Shown: positions 35,374 through 44,195, counted from the stretch's first letter. The stretch is 64,000 nt of DNA from 9FT-COMBO-48-23 sp964400675 (GCA_964400675.1 CAYNVO010000003.1:205740-269739); one strand, 5' to 3'. Numbers and translations are program-made. The notes: generated from the letters alone by a model not told the origin.

Positions 35374-36542
35374 AACTTTCGCATCGTCTTGACAAGCTTC
35401 CACCATATCTTTTTGTGGAAATCAATCGTAAAATCTCCGAGAAACAAGCTATGGGAGAGGATATAATCAGCTTTGCCATCGGTGACCCCGACATGCCAAC
35501 TCCACAACACATAATAGACCAGCTATGTAAGGCTGCCCGTGACCCGGCTAATCATCGTTACCCGGAAACCGCAGGACTGCCCGAGCTTTGCCAGGCTATT
35601 GCCCGGTGGTACCATAGGCGTTTTGGCATAGTCCTTGACCCCAATAAAGAGGTTTTGCCTCTCATCGGCTCTAAAGAAGGCATCGGACATATCTCTTTCT
35701 GTTTAATTGACCCCGGCGATGTAGCCCTGGTTCCTGACCCGGGATATCCAGTTTACTCCATGAGCACCTTACTGGCTGGCGGCGAGCCTTACTTGCTGCC
35801 GTTGACCGAGAAAAATGATTTTCTACCCGACCTGGAAAGCATCCCTAAGAAAATCCTCGAAAATGCTAAGCTACTATGGCTGAATTACCCGAATAACCCC
35901 ACCGGAGCAGTAGCTGACATCGCTTTTTTCCAGAAGGCGGTGCATTTTGCCCAGAAACACAATCTGGCTATATGTCACGATGCCCCTTATACGGAAGTTG
36001 CCTTCGATGGCTATCAATCACCAAGCCTCTTACAGGTACCTGAGGCTAAAGAAGTCAGCATAGAATTTCATTCTTTGTCCAAGACCTACAATATGACCGG
36101 CTGGAGAATAGGCATGGCTGTAGGCAACTCCCGAATGATAGACGCTCTTTTCCGGTTCAAGTCCAACCTGGACTCGGGTATTCCACAGGCAATTCAGCAA
36201 GCAGCTATCGAAGCATTAAATGGTCCTCAGGACTGCATTGCCGAACATAACGCTATTTACCAGCGACGCCGGGACAAACTGGTTAAGGCACTAAACGACA
36301 TGGGCTTGAAAGCTAGCCTGCCTAAAGCCAGCTTTTATATCTGGGCTAGGATACCCGATGGTTATACATCGGTAGAGTTCACCACTGAATTGCTGGACAA
36401 GGCTAATGTGGCAGTCACTCCGGGGACTGGCTACGGGAGCGCCGGTGAAGGCTACATCCGTATATCATTAGCCTTACCGGATGACCGTCTCGATGAAGGC
36501 ATAAGCCGATTGCTGAGCTGGCACAGAACTAAGACAAAATAA
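35370..36542 (+). CDS. dapL: LL-diaminopimelate aminotransferase (class I/II PLP aminotransferase)
   Basis: Makes LL-diaminopimelate directly from tetrahydrodipicolinate, bypassing the succinylase or acetylase route. The 390 residues have IISFAIGDPDMPTP, YPETAGLPELCQAIARWY, the cofactor Asn/Tyr region in LNYPNNPTGAVA, and the PLP Lys in HSLSKTYNMTGWRIGMAVG. Adjacent dapF makes this role strongly preferable to a generic aspartate aminotransferase. The ATG at 35370 overlaps the dapF stop; GGAGAG lies 9 bases before it. Confidence 0.88.
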   Translation: MKLSHRLDKLPPYLFVEINRKISEKQAMGEDIISFAIGDPDMPTPQHIIDQLCKAARDPANHRYPETAGLPELCQAIARWYHRRFGIVLDPNKEVLPLIGSKEGIGHISFCLIDPGDVALVPDPGYPVYSMSTLLAGGEPYLLPLTEKNDFLPDLESIPKKILENAKLLWLNYPNNPTGAVADIAFFQKAVHFAQKHNLAICHDAPYTEVAFDGYQSPSLLQVPEAKEVSIEFHSLSKTYNMTGWRIGMAVGNSRMIDALFRFKSNLDSGIPQAIQQAAIEALNGPQDCIAEHNAIYQRRRDKLVKALNDMGLKASLPKASFYIWARIPDGYTSVEFTTELLDKANVAVTPGTGYGSAGEGYIRISLALPDDRLDEGISRLLSWHRTKTK

Positions 36543-36550
36543 GTCACAAT

Positions 36551-37693
36551 ATGCGGCAGACCTTACTTAAAACCCACGCTGAAGCAGAGAAGGCTTTTCT
36601 GGTTGGGATTGATAGCAAAGCCCATGCTGACAACTGGTCGATTGAAAGTTCCTTAGAGGAATTATCTTACCTGGCGAGGACAGCCGGCGCCAGAGTAGTT
36701 GGCAAACTAGCCCAGAAACTGGAAAGACCTTCTCCAACTTATTATTTAGGCAAAGGAAAGTTAGAAGAGCTAATCAAGATCAGGGAGCAGTCGACATATA
36801 GCGTGGTCATATTCAATGATGAGCTATCACCACGCCAGCAGCGAAACCTAGAAGAGGCATTGGAAGTCAAGGTTATCGACCGCACAGCACTGATATTGGA
36901 CATCTTTTCCCGGCGAGCCCAAACCCGCGAAGGTCAATTACAGGTAGAACTGGCTCAACACCAGTATCTCTTGCCGCGCCTGGCCGGGCAATGGAGCCAT
37001 CTCGAACGTCTGGGCGGCGGCATTGGCACCAGAGGACCAGGAGAATCACAATTAGAGACAGACCGGCGCCTCATCCGTAGACGAATCCACCGACTACAGA
37101 ATCAAATTGAGGCAGTAAGACGGCACCGTGCACTCTATCGCCAGAAGCGCAAGAGGAGCCATATTCCTGTAGTCGCCCTGGTCGGCTATACTAACGCCGG
37201 CAAAAGCACCTTGCTCAATGCCCTGAGCCAGGCTGACGTCCTGACAGAAGACAAGCTCTTTTCCACATTGGACCCGGTGACCCGACGCCTGGTTTTGCCC
37301 GGAGGGCAGCAATTTCTGCTAACCGATACCGTTGGTTTCATTCATAAATTGCCACCATCCATAGTAGCCGCCTTCAGAGCCACACTCGAAGAGTTAACCG
37401 AAGCCGATTTGCTACTGCATGTAGTTGACATAATACATCAGGACGCTGCTGAACAATTCCAGACAGTAGAGGAGATCCTTGCCGACCTCAACCTGGCTAA
37501 CAAGCCTCAGATTACAGTCTTAAACAAGATGGATTTAGCAGGAAACCAAGAAGAAATAAACACCTTGACTCAAAACACACTCGTTAAACCACCAGACGAT
37601 AACACAATAGTCATCTCAGCCTTAAAAGGCTGGGGTTTGGATATCCTTCTAGACAAAATTAGTACATATCTACATCAAAACCCGGAAATGTGA
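36551..37693 (+). CDS. hflX: Ribosome-associated GTPase HflX
   Basis: GTPase that splits or rescues stalled 70S ribosomes, 380 residues. The N-terminal HflX domain has YYLGKGKLEELI and NDELSPRQQRNLEE, followed by the family stamp GTRGPGESQLETDRRLIRRR. The G domain carries GYTNAGKSTLLNALS (G1), DTVGFIHKLPPSIVAAFRAT (G3) and NKMDLAG (G4). It follows dapL after 8 bases and ends the long plus-strand run. Confidence 0.95.
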   Translation: MRQTLLKTHAEAEKAFLVGIDSKAHADNWSIESSLEELSYLARTAGARVVGKLAQKLERPSPTYYLGKGKLEELIKIREQSTYSVVIFNDELSPRQQRNLEEALEVKVIDRTALILDIFSRRAQTREGQLQVELAQHQYLLPRLAGQWSHLERLGGGIGTRGPGESQLETDRRLIRRRIHRLQNQIEAVRRHRALYRQKRKRSHIPVVALVGYTNAGKSTLLNALSQADVLTEDKLFSTLDPVTRRLVLPGGQQFLLTDTVGFIHKLPPSIVAAFRATLEELTEADLLLHVVDIIHQDAAEQFQTVEEILADLNLANKPQITVLNKMDLAGNQEEINTLTQNTLVKPPDDNTIVISALKGWGLDILLDKISTYLHQNPEM

Positions 37694-37744
37694 CGGATTG
37701 GGTAAAAACAATGATAAGTGCTATTATATTTTTAATAGGGCGTG

Positions 37745-37993
37745 ATGACGGACAGGGCAAAGGATAGCAATGTGCGCGAGAAACCCACAACACTAGGACA
37801 GTTCATACGCCAACGTCGCGAAGAGCGTGGCTTGCTTCGGATCGAGCTAGCCAAACTTGCTGATTTGTCTCCCAGCTTAATCAGTTCTATTGAAAATGGC
37901 ACTACGCCGAACCCCAGTATTTTAACTGTAAAGGCATTAGGTAAAGCGTTACGGGCACAAAAAGAACTTTGGGAATTTATTACAAAACTCTAG
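37745..37993 (+). CDS. XRE-family helix-turn-helix regulator
   Basis: An 82-residue single-domain DNA-binding protein. The HTH spans about residues 18-70: LGQFIRQRREERGLLRIELA, then LADLSPSLISSIENGTTPNP and ILTVKALGKALRA. A GTG directly before the ATG (37742) is an alternative start. There is no second domain for ligand or oligomerisation. It is a monocistronic gene between hflX and a Xer recombinase, and I cannot name its target. Confidence 0.85.
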   Translation: MTDRAKDSNVREKPTTLGQFIRQRREERGLLRIELAKLADLSPSLISSIENGTTPNPSILTVKALGKALRAQKELWEFITKL

Positions 37994-38156
37994 AGAGATA
38001 AATGCCAATTCAAATCATCAATCCGCTCATAACGGCAGGGCATTGGCCCGGAAAGAGCTTGACTAAAATAAATAATGTATAATTAGAGAAATTATTAAGG
38101 TTCTGATAATGGCACTTATGCGAGGTGCAGATAAGGGAAATTAGTCGGGTTGGAAA

Positions 38157-39086
38157 ATGCTAGAGCCGCTTATTGATGATTTTCTGGAATATCTCGAGGT
38201 CGAAAAAGGACGCTCGCCTCTTACGATACGTGAATACAGACATTGCTTAAACCGTTTCCTCGACTGGATTAAGACAAACTCAAAAGCAACAACACCTGCG
38301 GAAATAACGCCGGAGCTTATTAGAAGATACCGTTTATACCTGGCTCACTTACGTGACCAAAACGACAAACCACTGAAACGCATCACCCAAACCTACCACA
38401 TTATCGCCCTGAGGGCTTTTCTCCGCTATTTACTGGTTCAGCGTGACATTTCTACCCTATCCCCGGACAAAATCGAGTTGCCAAAGCAAAGCCAGCGGTT
38501 AGTCACTTTCCTGAACCCGGAGCAGCTAGAAAGACTGCTGAACAGCCCCAAGATATCAGACGAGGTAGGACTTAGAGATAAGACAATCCTTGAAACCTTG
38601 TTCAGCACCGGACTCAGGGTTTCCGAGCTGGTGCGACTGAATCGCGACCAGATAAACCTGGACCGCAAAGAATTTGGCGTCAGAGGCAAAGGAGACAAAT
38701 TAAGGGTGGTCTTTCTCTCTGATACGGCAGCGCACTGGCTTGAGCGCTACCTGCAAACACGAAAAGACAGCTTCAAGCCGCTGTTTAGACGCTACAGCGG
38801 AAGAGTCGATGCTACAAAAGATGGCGAGAAGATGCGGCTGACAGCAAGGTCGGTGCAGGAAATCGTCAACAAATACGCCAAAAGATGCGGCTTACCCATC
38901 GAGGTCACCCCACACACCCTGAGGCACTCCTTCGCCACTGACCTGCTAATCGGCGGCGCTGACCTTCGTTCTGTCCAGGAAATGCTTGGTCACGAGAGCA
39001 TCCGCACCACCCAGGTCTATACTCACGTCACCAACAGGCACTTAAAAGAGGTCCATCAGGCTTATCACAGCAGAAACAAAGGTTAA
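38157..39086 (+). CDS. Tyrosine recombinase, XerC/XerD family
   Basis: Site-specific recombinase of 309 residues, the length of chromosome-dimer resolvases. An N-terminal SAM-like domain (DFLEYLEVEKGRSPLTIREY) is followed by the catalytic domain with Arg154 (TGLRVSELV), Lys178, His243 and Arg246 (HTLRHSFATDLL), His269 (LGHESIRTTQ) and Tyr278 (VYTHV), the complete active site. It could be XerC, XerD or a lone XerA-like enzyme; no dif-like site was identified near it. Nothing around suggests an integrated element. Confidence 0.92.
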   Translation: MLEPLIDDFLEYLEVEKGRSPLTIREYRHCLNRFLDWIKTNSKATTPAEITPELIRRYRLYLAHLRDQNDKPLKRITQTYHIIALRAFLRYLLVQRDISTLSPDKIELPKQSQRLVTFLNPEQLERLLNSPKISDEVGLRDKTILETLFSTGLRVSELVRLNRDQINLDRKEFGVRGKGDKLRVVFLSDTAAHWLERYLQTRKDSFKPLFRRYSGRVDATKDGEKMRLTARSVQEIVNKYAKRCGLPIEVTPHTLRHSFATDLLIGGADLRSVQEMLGHESIRTTQVYTHVTNRHLKEVHQAYHSRNKG

Positions 39087-39132
39087 CTCTAAATATTATG
39101 TCAAGTCATCCTAGCGAACTAATGGAGGAGAA

Positions 39133-40050
39133 ATGAGCAAACACGAGGTCATCATTATCGGCGGCGGACCGGGTGGACTTACCGCCGGCTTATACACATC
39201 TCGAGCCGGACTCAAGTCCCTGCTTATAGAGCGCGGCATTTTCGGAGGCCAGATAGTGAATGCCAGCCAGGTAGATAACTATCCCGGCTTTCCCGAAGGC
39301 GTCTCCGGCTTTGATTTGGCTTCCCTAATGCACCACCAAGCCTCCAAATATGGACTGGAGACCATCACCGCCGAGGTTACAGCAATTAAGCCAGGGCATA
39401 CCTACAGCGTCATCACTTCACAGGGCAATTTCGAAGCCGAAGCGGTGATTATAGCTGCCGGCTCAGAATATCGCAAACTCGGAGTTCCCGGCGAGGAGAA
39501 GCTCCTGGGCCGCGGCGTTTCCTATTGTGCTACTTGCGACGGTTTCCTTTTTCAAAATATGGATGTAGCTGTTATCGGAGGCGGCGACACGGCTATCACC
39601 GATGCCCTGGAGTTAGGCCAGCACGCCAGCAAGGTCTACATTATCCACCGGCGGGACCAGCTTAGAGCCGGCAAAGTCCTTCAACAACGGGCTTTAGCTC
39701 ATCCCAAACTGGAGCCCGTCTGGGATACGGTGGTCGACGAGGTTACAGGAGATAATAAAGTAAGCGGACTCAGGCTGCGCAATGTGAAAACGAGTAAAAT
39801 CACCGACCTGCAGGTGTCTGGCGTCTTCGCTGCCATAGGTATTGTACCCAACAGCAAATGCTTCGCCGACATAGTGGAGCTGGATGAAACAGGGCTTATC
39901 AAAACCAACGAGATGATGGCTACCTCATCACCGGGTATCTTTGCCGTGGGCGATATCCGTAAAAATTCACCCCGCCAGATAGCCAGCGCCGTCGGCGACG
40001 GCGCCACCGCTGCCCTATCCGCCTTCAAATACCTCCGCGAGAGAAGCTAG
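39133..40050 (+). CDS. trxB: Thioredoxin-disulfide reductase
   Basis: FAD/NADPH-dependent reductase of thioredoxin, 305 residues. The FAD motif is VIIIGGGPGGLTAGLYTSRA, the redox pair Cys132-x-x-Cys135 lies in YCATCDGFLFQN, the NADPH motif is VAVIGGGDTAITDAL with HRRDQLRA, and SPGIFAVGDIR is near the C-terminus. A strong AGGAG ribosome-binding site precedes ATG 39133. No thioredoxin gene is adjacent. Confidence 0.95.
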   Translation: MSKHEVIIIGGGPGGLTAGLYTSRAGLKSLLIERGIFGGQIVNASQVDNYPGFPEGVSGFDLASLMHHQASKYGLETITAEVTAIKPGHTYSVITSQGNFEAEAVIIAAGSEYRKLGVPGEEKLLGRGVSYCATCDGFLFQNMDVAVIGGGDTAITDALELGQHASKVYIIHRRDQLRAGKVLQQRALAHPKLEPVWDTVVDEVTGDNKVSGLRLRNVKTSKITDLQVSGVFAAIGIVPNSKCFADIVELDETGLIKTNEMMATSSPGIFAVGDIRKNSPRQIASAVGDGATAALSAFKYLRERS

Positions 40051-40141
40051 TCTTCCGCATGAGACCAGCCGTCCTAATTTCTGCATATTATGTAAAGTAT
40101 GACTTTCCAATATGTTGATGTCTGCTTAAACTGAATTAAGA

Positions 40142-40216
<75 letters not shown>

Positions 40217-40354
40217 ATGTGATACGAGGATCCTGTTTGGAAATCAGCTACCCACCCCCCACCCTATTCGCGGCAATAGTATATCATAGCGCCACAACCA
40301 CCTGCATCAATTTTACAGCGAGCAGCACCGAGTTATCCCTGACCGAAATATGAT

Positions 40355-40383
40355 TTGCCAAATCCCAGTCTTTGTTATAAAAT
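40355..40383 (+). promoter_or_regulatory. Promoter of the FmdB-family gene
   Basis: TTGCCA (40355-40360), 17-base spacer, TAAAAT (40378-40383). The predicted start near 40390 lies inside the CIRCE-like repeat that begins at 40383. The rest of the 40217-40354 stretch, up to the tRNA, shows no gene. Confidence 0.6.
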
Positions 40384-40409
40384 TAGCAGTTAGAAAATGA
40401 GAGTGCTAA
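40383..40409 (+). promoter_or_regulatory. CIRCE-like operator (HrcA heat-shock site)
   Basis: Left arm TTAGCAGTT (40383-40391), 9-base spacer, right arm GAGTGCTAA (40401-40409). The CIRCE consensus is TTAGCACTC-N9-GAGTGCTAA; the right arm and spacer length match exactly and the left arm differs at two positions. It overlaps the -10 element and transcription start, the normal place for HrcA repression. The gene downstream is an FmdB-family zinc ribbon. Confidence 0.7.
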
Positions 40410-40476
40410 TTTGCTGGCTAAAAGCTGGCGATACAGATTATAAGCGCTATTATCTCGGCTAATCAGGAGGTTAGCT

Positions 40477-40743
40477 ATGCCGATTTATCAGTACCTATGT
40501 CCGAAATGCAACCTGAAATTTGACCTAAAACAGAGCTTCTCTGATGAATCTATAGTTACCTGCCCCAAATGCCAGAATGGTGCACGGCGGCTTTTCTCCC
40601 CGGTGCCTGTAATCTTCAAGGGTTCCGGGTTCTATTCGACCGACAATAGAAAAAGTGAATCTGAAAGCACAGGCACAATAAGTAAAATATCCAAGACAGA
40701 AGATAAAGGCGAAACTAAGAAAGCACCGCAGCCGGCAGCTTAA
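40477..40743 (+). CDS. FmdB-family zinc-ribbon protein
   Basis: An 88-residue protein starting MPIYQYLCPKCNLKFDL, with the pairs CPKC (8-11) and CPKC (about 29-32) forming the CxxC-CxxC ribbon of the FmdB/YfcA-type putative regulatory family, then FKGSGFYSTDNRK, typical of the family, and a charged disordered tail. TCAGGAGG is well placed. The exact function of the family is unknown. The CIRCE-like operator upstream suggests heat-shock control by HrcA. Confidence 0.9.
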   Translation: MPIYQYLCPKCNLKFDLKQSFSDESIVTCPKCQNGARRLFSPVPVIFKGSGFYSTDNRKSESESTGTISKISKTEDKGETKKAPQPAA

Positions 40744-40749
40744 CCGCTC

Positions 40750-40778
40750 TTGTCAGCCAAGTTATCCTGTGCTACACT
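40750..40778 (+). promoter_or_regulatory. Promoter of tRNA-Arg(TCT)
   Basis: TTGTCA (40750-40755), 17-base spacer, TACACT (40773-40778); the tRNA begins 10 bases downstream. Confidence 0.65.
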
Positions 40779-40787
40779 CAAAGCCGG

Positions 40788-40860
40788 GTCCCTGTAGCTC
40801 AGTGGACAGAGCGGCTGCCTTCTAAGCAGCGGGTCGTGGGTTCGAATCCCTCCAGGGACG
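40788..40860 (+). tRNA. tRNA-Arg (TCT)
   Basis: Acceptor GTCCCTG pairs with CAGGGAC, G discriminator, no encoded CCA. Anticodon stem GCTGC/GCAGC with loop CTTCTAA gives TCT. The T-arm GGGTTCGAATCCC is intact. The gene ends 3 bases before the stop of the convergent minus-strand gene. Confidence 0.96.
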
Positions 40861-40863
40861 CAT

Positions 40864-41853
40864 TCAGGTCTGTTTATCTTCCTCTATCGCCTTTCGCTTT
40901 CCCAATTTCCGGGTGCTGCGCTTCCGGTAGTTCCTCATCCGGCAACGGGCAGAGCAGAACCTCGCCCGCGGGTCCCGGGCATCGAAATATTCACCGCAGC
41001 CAGGACATTGTATGGACCTGGCTATACCGCTAATCTCCCTGAGAAACATCAACCATATCACCGCCAGCAAAGTGTCGGGGAAGAAGTAAATGTCGCGGCT
41101 TTGAGAATCTAACATCTTCGGGGTCAATGTATTGACTAAGCGCTTATCCGCTTCCAGGGAAAGATAATACAACGCCGGTCCTCTGGTATCCCCCTTATGC
41201 CATCTGCCCAGTAGATTCATGTTCGCCCTGCCCACCAGTTGCACATAACTGTTGCCCAGTCCTATCGTTATGCCATCTCGATGCCACAAGACAACATTTT
41301 TCAGCTCTTCATCGCCCGCCAGGACCATATCCCACAATTCCAGACGTTCAGCCAAATCTGCGATCTCTTCCCTCCACCAAAGCAAGGATTCCCCTAATTG
41401 AAACTGTCGCCCGGTATCCTGGTTCCTGAATACCAGGTCGTGAACCAACTGACGCTTCAATAAGCCATACTTGTTCGCGAATTCCAGTATATCCTTATCG
41501 TCCTTTTTTACCAGACCGGCAAACTGGCGGTGCAGGCTGCTTTGAGACGATTCTAACCCCAGGGTCGTAAGCACTGCACTACTCTTCTTCAGAAACCCAT
41601 AACTACGATGCCGTATAGAATTGGGCACTATCCACAAGGGTTTGCCCTCAGTCTTTTTCAAGCCAATATTAAATACAGTTTTTAGCACTTCACTCTTGAA
41701 ACTACCATCGATAGAAGTGAGCGGCTGAGATTGATTGACCCTGGCAAGAACCTCACTGTCGTCAAAGCCCGGTACCAGGGTCTTGCTAAGAGAATAACCA
41801 TGCTGGCATACACTCAGCAGTGAGCTATATGCGCCAATGTTTACATCTTTCAT
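40864..41853 (-). CDS. Uncharacterised protein with C-terminal CGNR-like zinc finger
   Basis: A 329-residue soluble protein from the ATG at 41853. A longer open frame extends upstream but would run across the promoter. The C-terminus has CPGCGEYFDARDPRARFCSA followed by RCRMRNYRKR, a Cys4 knuckle (CxxC-x14-CxxxC) with a basic tail like that of CGNR or ABATE-type zinc-finger proteins. The large N-terminal part has no motif I recognise. The promoter carries a perfect inverted repeat at the transcription start, and the protein has a DNA-binding-looking tail, so autoregulation is plausible. Function unknown. Confidence 0.75.
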   Translation of the reverse strand: MKDVNIGAYSSLLSVCQHGYSLSKTLVPGFDDSEVLARVNQSQPLTSIDGSFKSEVLKTVFNIGLKKTEGKPLWIVPNSIRHRSYGFLKKSSAVLTTLGLESSQSSLHRQFAGLVKKDDKDILEFANKYGLLKRQLVHDLVFRNQDTGRQFQLGESLLWWREEIADLAERLELWDMVLAGDEELKNVVLWHRDGITIGLGNSYVQLVGRANMNLLGRWHKGDTRGPALYYLSLEADKRLVNTLTPKMLDSQSRDIYFFPDTLLAVIWLMFLREISGIARSIQCPGCGEYFDARDPRARFCSARCRMRNYRKRSTRKLGKRKAIEEDKQT

Positions 41854-41856
41854 TGC

Positions 41857-41916
41857 GTTACGGAAGATTAATAATTTCCGTAACATCATTTTATAACACA
41901 GAGAGAGGCAAGTCAA
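41857..41916 (-). promoter_or_regulatory. Promoter and inverted-repeat operator of the CGNR-like gene
   Basis: Minus strand TTGACT (41916-41911), 17-base spacer, TAAAAT (41893-41888). Immediately downstream, arms GTTACGGAA (41857-41865) and TTCCGTAAC (41876-41884) form a perfect 9-bp inverted repeat with a 10-base spacer, ending 3 bases before the start codon. It covers the transcription start and could be either an operator or an RNA hairpin that masks initiation. Confidence 0.6.
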
Positions 41917-41978
41917 ATTTGCGGGCAAACAGGGCTAACGATGGCATGAATTCGAGAAATATTCTATACTGAGGCCAC

Positions 41979-42566
41979 ATGGAGCAAAGCCAGCTTAATC
42001 AGGACTTGATAAAACTGAGGGAAAGCTTAGGCTCGCTTCCCGAAGCGACGGTCAACCCTGGCTTCGTGGTTGTCAGCGGTTTACCGGGAACGGGCAAAAC
42101 ATTCTTCTGCCGGAAACTGGCTGAGAGGCAACCCTTCTGTATCCTCGAGAGCGATGCGCTACGTAAAGCTCTATTCCCCTCCCCTGATTACAGCGCTGAG
42201 GAAAGCGTTCGCCTCTTCGCTGCATGTCACAGCCTTATAGAATGGCTTCTAGTCAATGGAGTACCTGTTATCTTCGATGCTACCAACCTGTCGGAACGCC
42301 ACCGCGAGCATCTCTATCGCATTGGCGACAGAACTGGAGCCAGGCTGGTTTTAGTACGCGTCGAAGCACCGCCAGCAGTGACCTACCAGCGCCTTCAAGC
42401 GCGGAAAAATGGAGCTGCCCCGGAGAATAAATCCGATGCTGACTGGGAAGTTTACAACCAGATGAAACTAAGAGCGCAAAAAATACTTCGTAACCATTTT
42501 GCAGTTGATACCTCACTTGATATCGCCCCTGCGATCGACAAAATAATACGTACTATAAATCGTTGA
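41979..42566 (+). CDS. P-loop kinase-like ATPase (AAA_33/zeta-like)
   Basis: A 195-residue nucleotide-binding protein. The P-loop is FVVVSGLPGTGKTFFCRKLA at about 29-48, then LESDALRKALF, VPVIFDATNLSERHREHLY with the Walker-B-like strand, and the lid region VEAPPAVTYQRLQARK. The architecture is that of the AAA_33 family, which contains polynucleotide kinases, gluconate-kinase-like and zeta-toxin-like enzymes. The substrate cannot be inferred, and no antitoxin-like gene is beside it. A hairpin terminator follows at 42577. Confidence 0.82.
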   Translation: MEQSQLNQDLIKLRESLGSLPEATVNPGFVVVSGLPGTGKTFFCRKLAERQPFCILESDALRKALFPSPDYSAEESVRLFAACHSLIEWLLVNGVPVIFDATNLSERHREHLYRIGDRTGARLVLVRVEAPPAVTYQRLQARKNGAAPENKSDADWEVYNQMKLRAQKILRNHFAVDTSLDIAPAIDKIIRTINR

Positions 42567-42576
42567 AATCATAACG

Positions 42577-42599
42577 AGGAATGCACCCAAGGCATTCCT
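42577..42599 (+). terminator. Hairpin terminator after the kinase gene
   Basis: AGGAATGC (42577-42584), 7-base loop, GCATTCCT (42592-42599), a perfect 8-bp stem 11 bases after the stop. Only a short T-run follows, so intrinsic termination may be partial. Confidence 0.55.
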
Positions 42600-42695
42600 T
42601 TCCATGATAATATGAGATAAAATAGATGATATCTAAGCCTCGGAAACCATAAAAGCCAGGAATTAAGAGGAGAGTTAAACGCTGAGGAGGCAAAG

Positions 42696-44195
42696 TTGGA
42701 AATAAAAGTAATCGCCGGTGATATTATAAATGTCAAAGCTGATGCCATCGTGGTCAACCTTTTTGAAGGAGTGAAACGTCCCGGAGGCGCCACAGGCGCC
42801 GTGGATAAGGCTCTGGATGGAGCCATCACTAAACTTATCGAGCAAGGCGAAATCAAGGGGAAGCTTAATGAAATCAGCATTATCCATAGCCTGGACAAGA
42901 TTCCAGTGCGGGTTGTGGCTGTTGTCGGACTGGGCAAACAGTCCGATTTTACACTCGACAAAATCCGCGCTTTAACCGCAGAGGTCTGCCGATGTTTAAG
43001 AAAGCTGCATTGCCAGCGGATAGCCACCATCGTCCATGGCGCCGGTGTTGGTGGCATAAAACCTGAAGCAGCATCTCAGGCTATAACCGAAGGCGGTATA
43101 CTGGGACTATACAGATTCCGCAAACACATGACTAAAGAGCCTGAAAACCATGATATAGCCGAAATTATTATTGTAGAAGGGGATGCAGCCAAGCTAACAG
43201 CCCTGAAGGAGGGTTGTAAAAAAGGACGGATAATTGCGGAAGCCACAAATTTAGCCCGTGACCTGATAAACGAGCCCGCCAATTACATGACGCCAGGCGA
43301 TATGGCAAAGGTGGCAGAAGGACTGGCGAAAAACTACGGTCTTAAGTTAACTGTATTAGACCGTGAGCAAATGGAAAAGGAAGGTATGGGAGCACTGCTG
43401 GGAGTAGCCCAGGGAAGTCGTCAGCCGCCAAAACTGATAGTATTGAATTACAAAGGAGATAAGAAGGCACCTGATACCCTGGGGCTTGTTGGTAAAGGTA
43501 TAACCTTCGATTCCGGCGGCATATCTATTAAGCCATCCGAAAACATGGCAGAAATGAAAGGTGATATGGCAGGTGCCGCTGCAGTCATGGCAGCATTAAG
43601 CGCCATCGCTCAACTGAAGCCGAAAATCAATGTCACTGCGGTTGTTGCAGCTACCGAAAATCTGCCCGGAGGTAGCGCCCTAAAGCCCGGCGACGTTCTA
43701 AAAGCCATAAACGGCAAGACCATAGAGGTGCTTAACACCGATGCCGAAGGAAGGCTCACGCTAGCTGATGCCCTGGGTTATGCCGTAAAGCAAGACTTCT
43801 CACCATTGGTCGACCTGGCTACCCTTACTGGCGCCTGCCACATAGCACTGGGAGACATCTGCAGCGGGATATTTGGCAACTCCCAGGAACTGATAGATGA
43901 GGTTGTTAAGTCTGGCGCTGAAGCTGGGGAGCGTCTATGGCAACTGCCTATGTACGAAGAATATAAAGAGAAGAACAAAAGCGATGTAGCTGATATAAAG
44001 AACAGCGGCGGCCGATGGGGTGGCGCTATCACCGCAGCACAGTTTCTTTCCGAGTTTGTCGGTGATAAACCCTGGGTGCATATCGATATGGCTGGTACCG
44101 CCCAAACCGAAAAGGAGCGTGGTTATATTGTTAAGGGTGCTACCGGCGTCGGCGTGCGAACACTGGTCAATTTCGCGCTGGCTCAAGCAAAGTAA
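42696..44195 (+). CDS. pepA: Leucyl (M17) aminopeptidase
   Basis: Cytosolic dizinc or dimanganese aminopeptidase, 499 residues. The start is a TTG preceded by GAGGAGG. The N-terminal macro-like domain is followed by the M17 catalytic part: NEPANYMTPGDMA, LVGKGITFDSGGISIKPSEN (first metal Lys/Asp), MKGDMAGAAAV, and the signature VLNTDAEGRLTLADAL. The C-terminal GGRWGGAITAAQFLSEF and WVHIDMAGTA complete the family. It is followed 21 bases later by an MBL hydrolase. Confidence 0.95.
   Translation: MEIKVIAGDIINVKADAIVVNLFEGVKRPGGATGAVDKALDGAITKLIEQGEIKGKLNEISIIHSLDKIPVRVVAVVGLGKQSDFTLDKIRALTAEVCRCLRKLHCQRIATIVHGAGVGGIKPEAASQAITEGGILGLYRFRKHMTKEPENHDIAEIIIVEGDAAKLTALKEGCKKGRIIAEATNLARDLINEPANYMTPGDMAKVAEGLAKNYGLKLTVLDREQMEKEGMGALLGVAQGSRQPPKLIVLNYKGDKKAPDTLGLVGKGITFDSGGISIKPSENMAEMKGDMAGAAAVMAALSAIAQLKPKINVTAVVAATENLPGGSALKPGDVLKAINGKTIEVLNTDAEGRLTLADALGYAVKQDFSPLVDLATLTGACHIALGDICSGIFGNSQELIDEVVKSGAEAGERLWQLPMYEEYKEKNKSDVADIKNSGGRWGGAITAAQFLSEFVGDKPWVHIDMAGTAQTEKERGYIVKGATGVGVRTLVNFALAQAK

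Noticed and set aside
38157..39086. Xer recombinase as the integrase of a mobile element
   Set aside because: Its length and full active site fit the chromosomal XerC/D group, and the neighbours (hflX, trxB, tRNA) are core genes without attachment repeats that I could find.
41979..42566. Zeta-type toxin of a toxin-antitoxin pair
   Set aside because: The P-loop fits a wider kinase family and no small antitoxin gene precedes it; the upstream gene is divergent.
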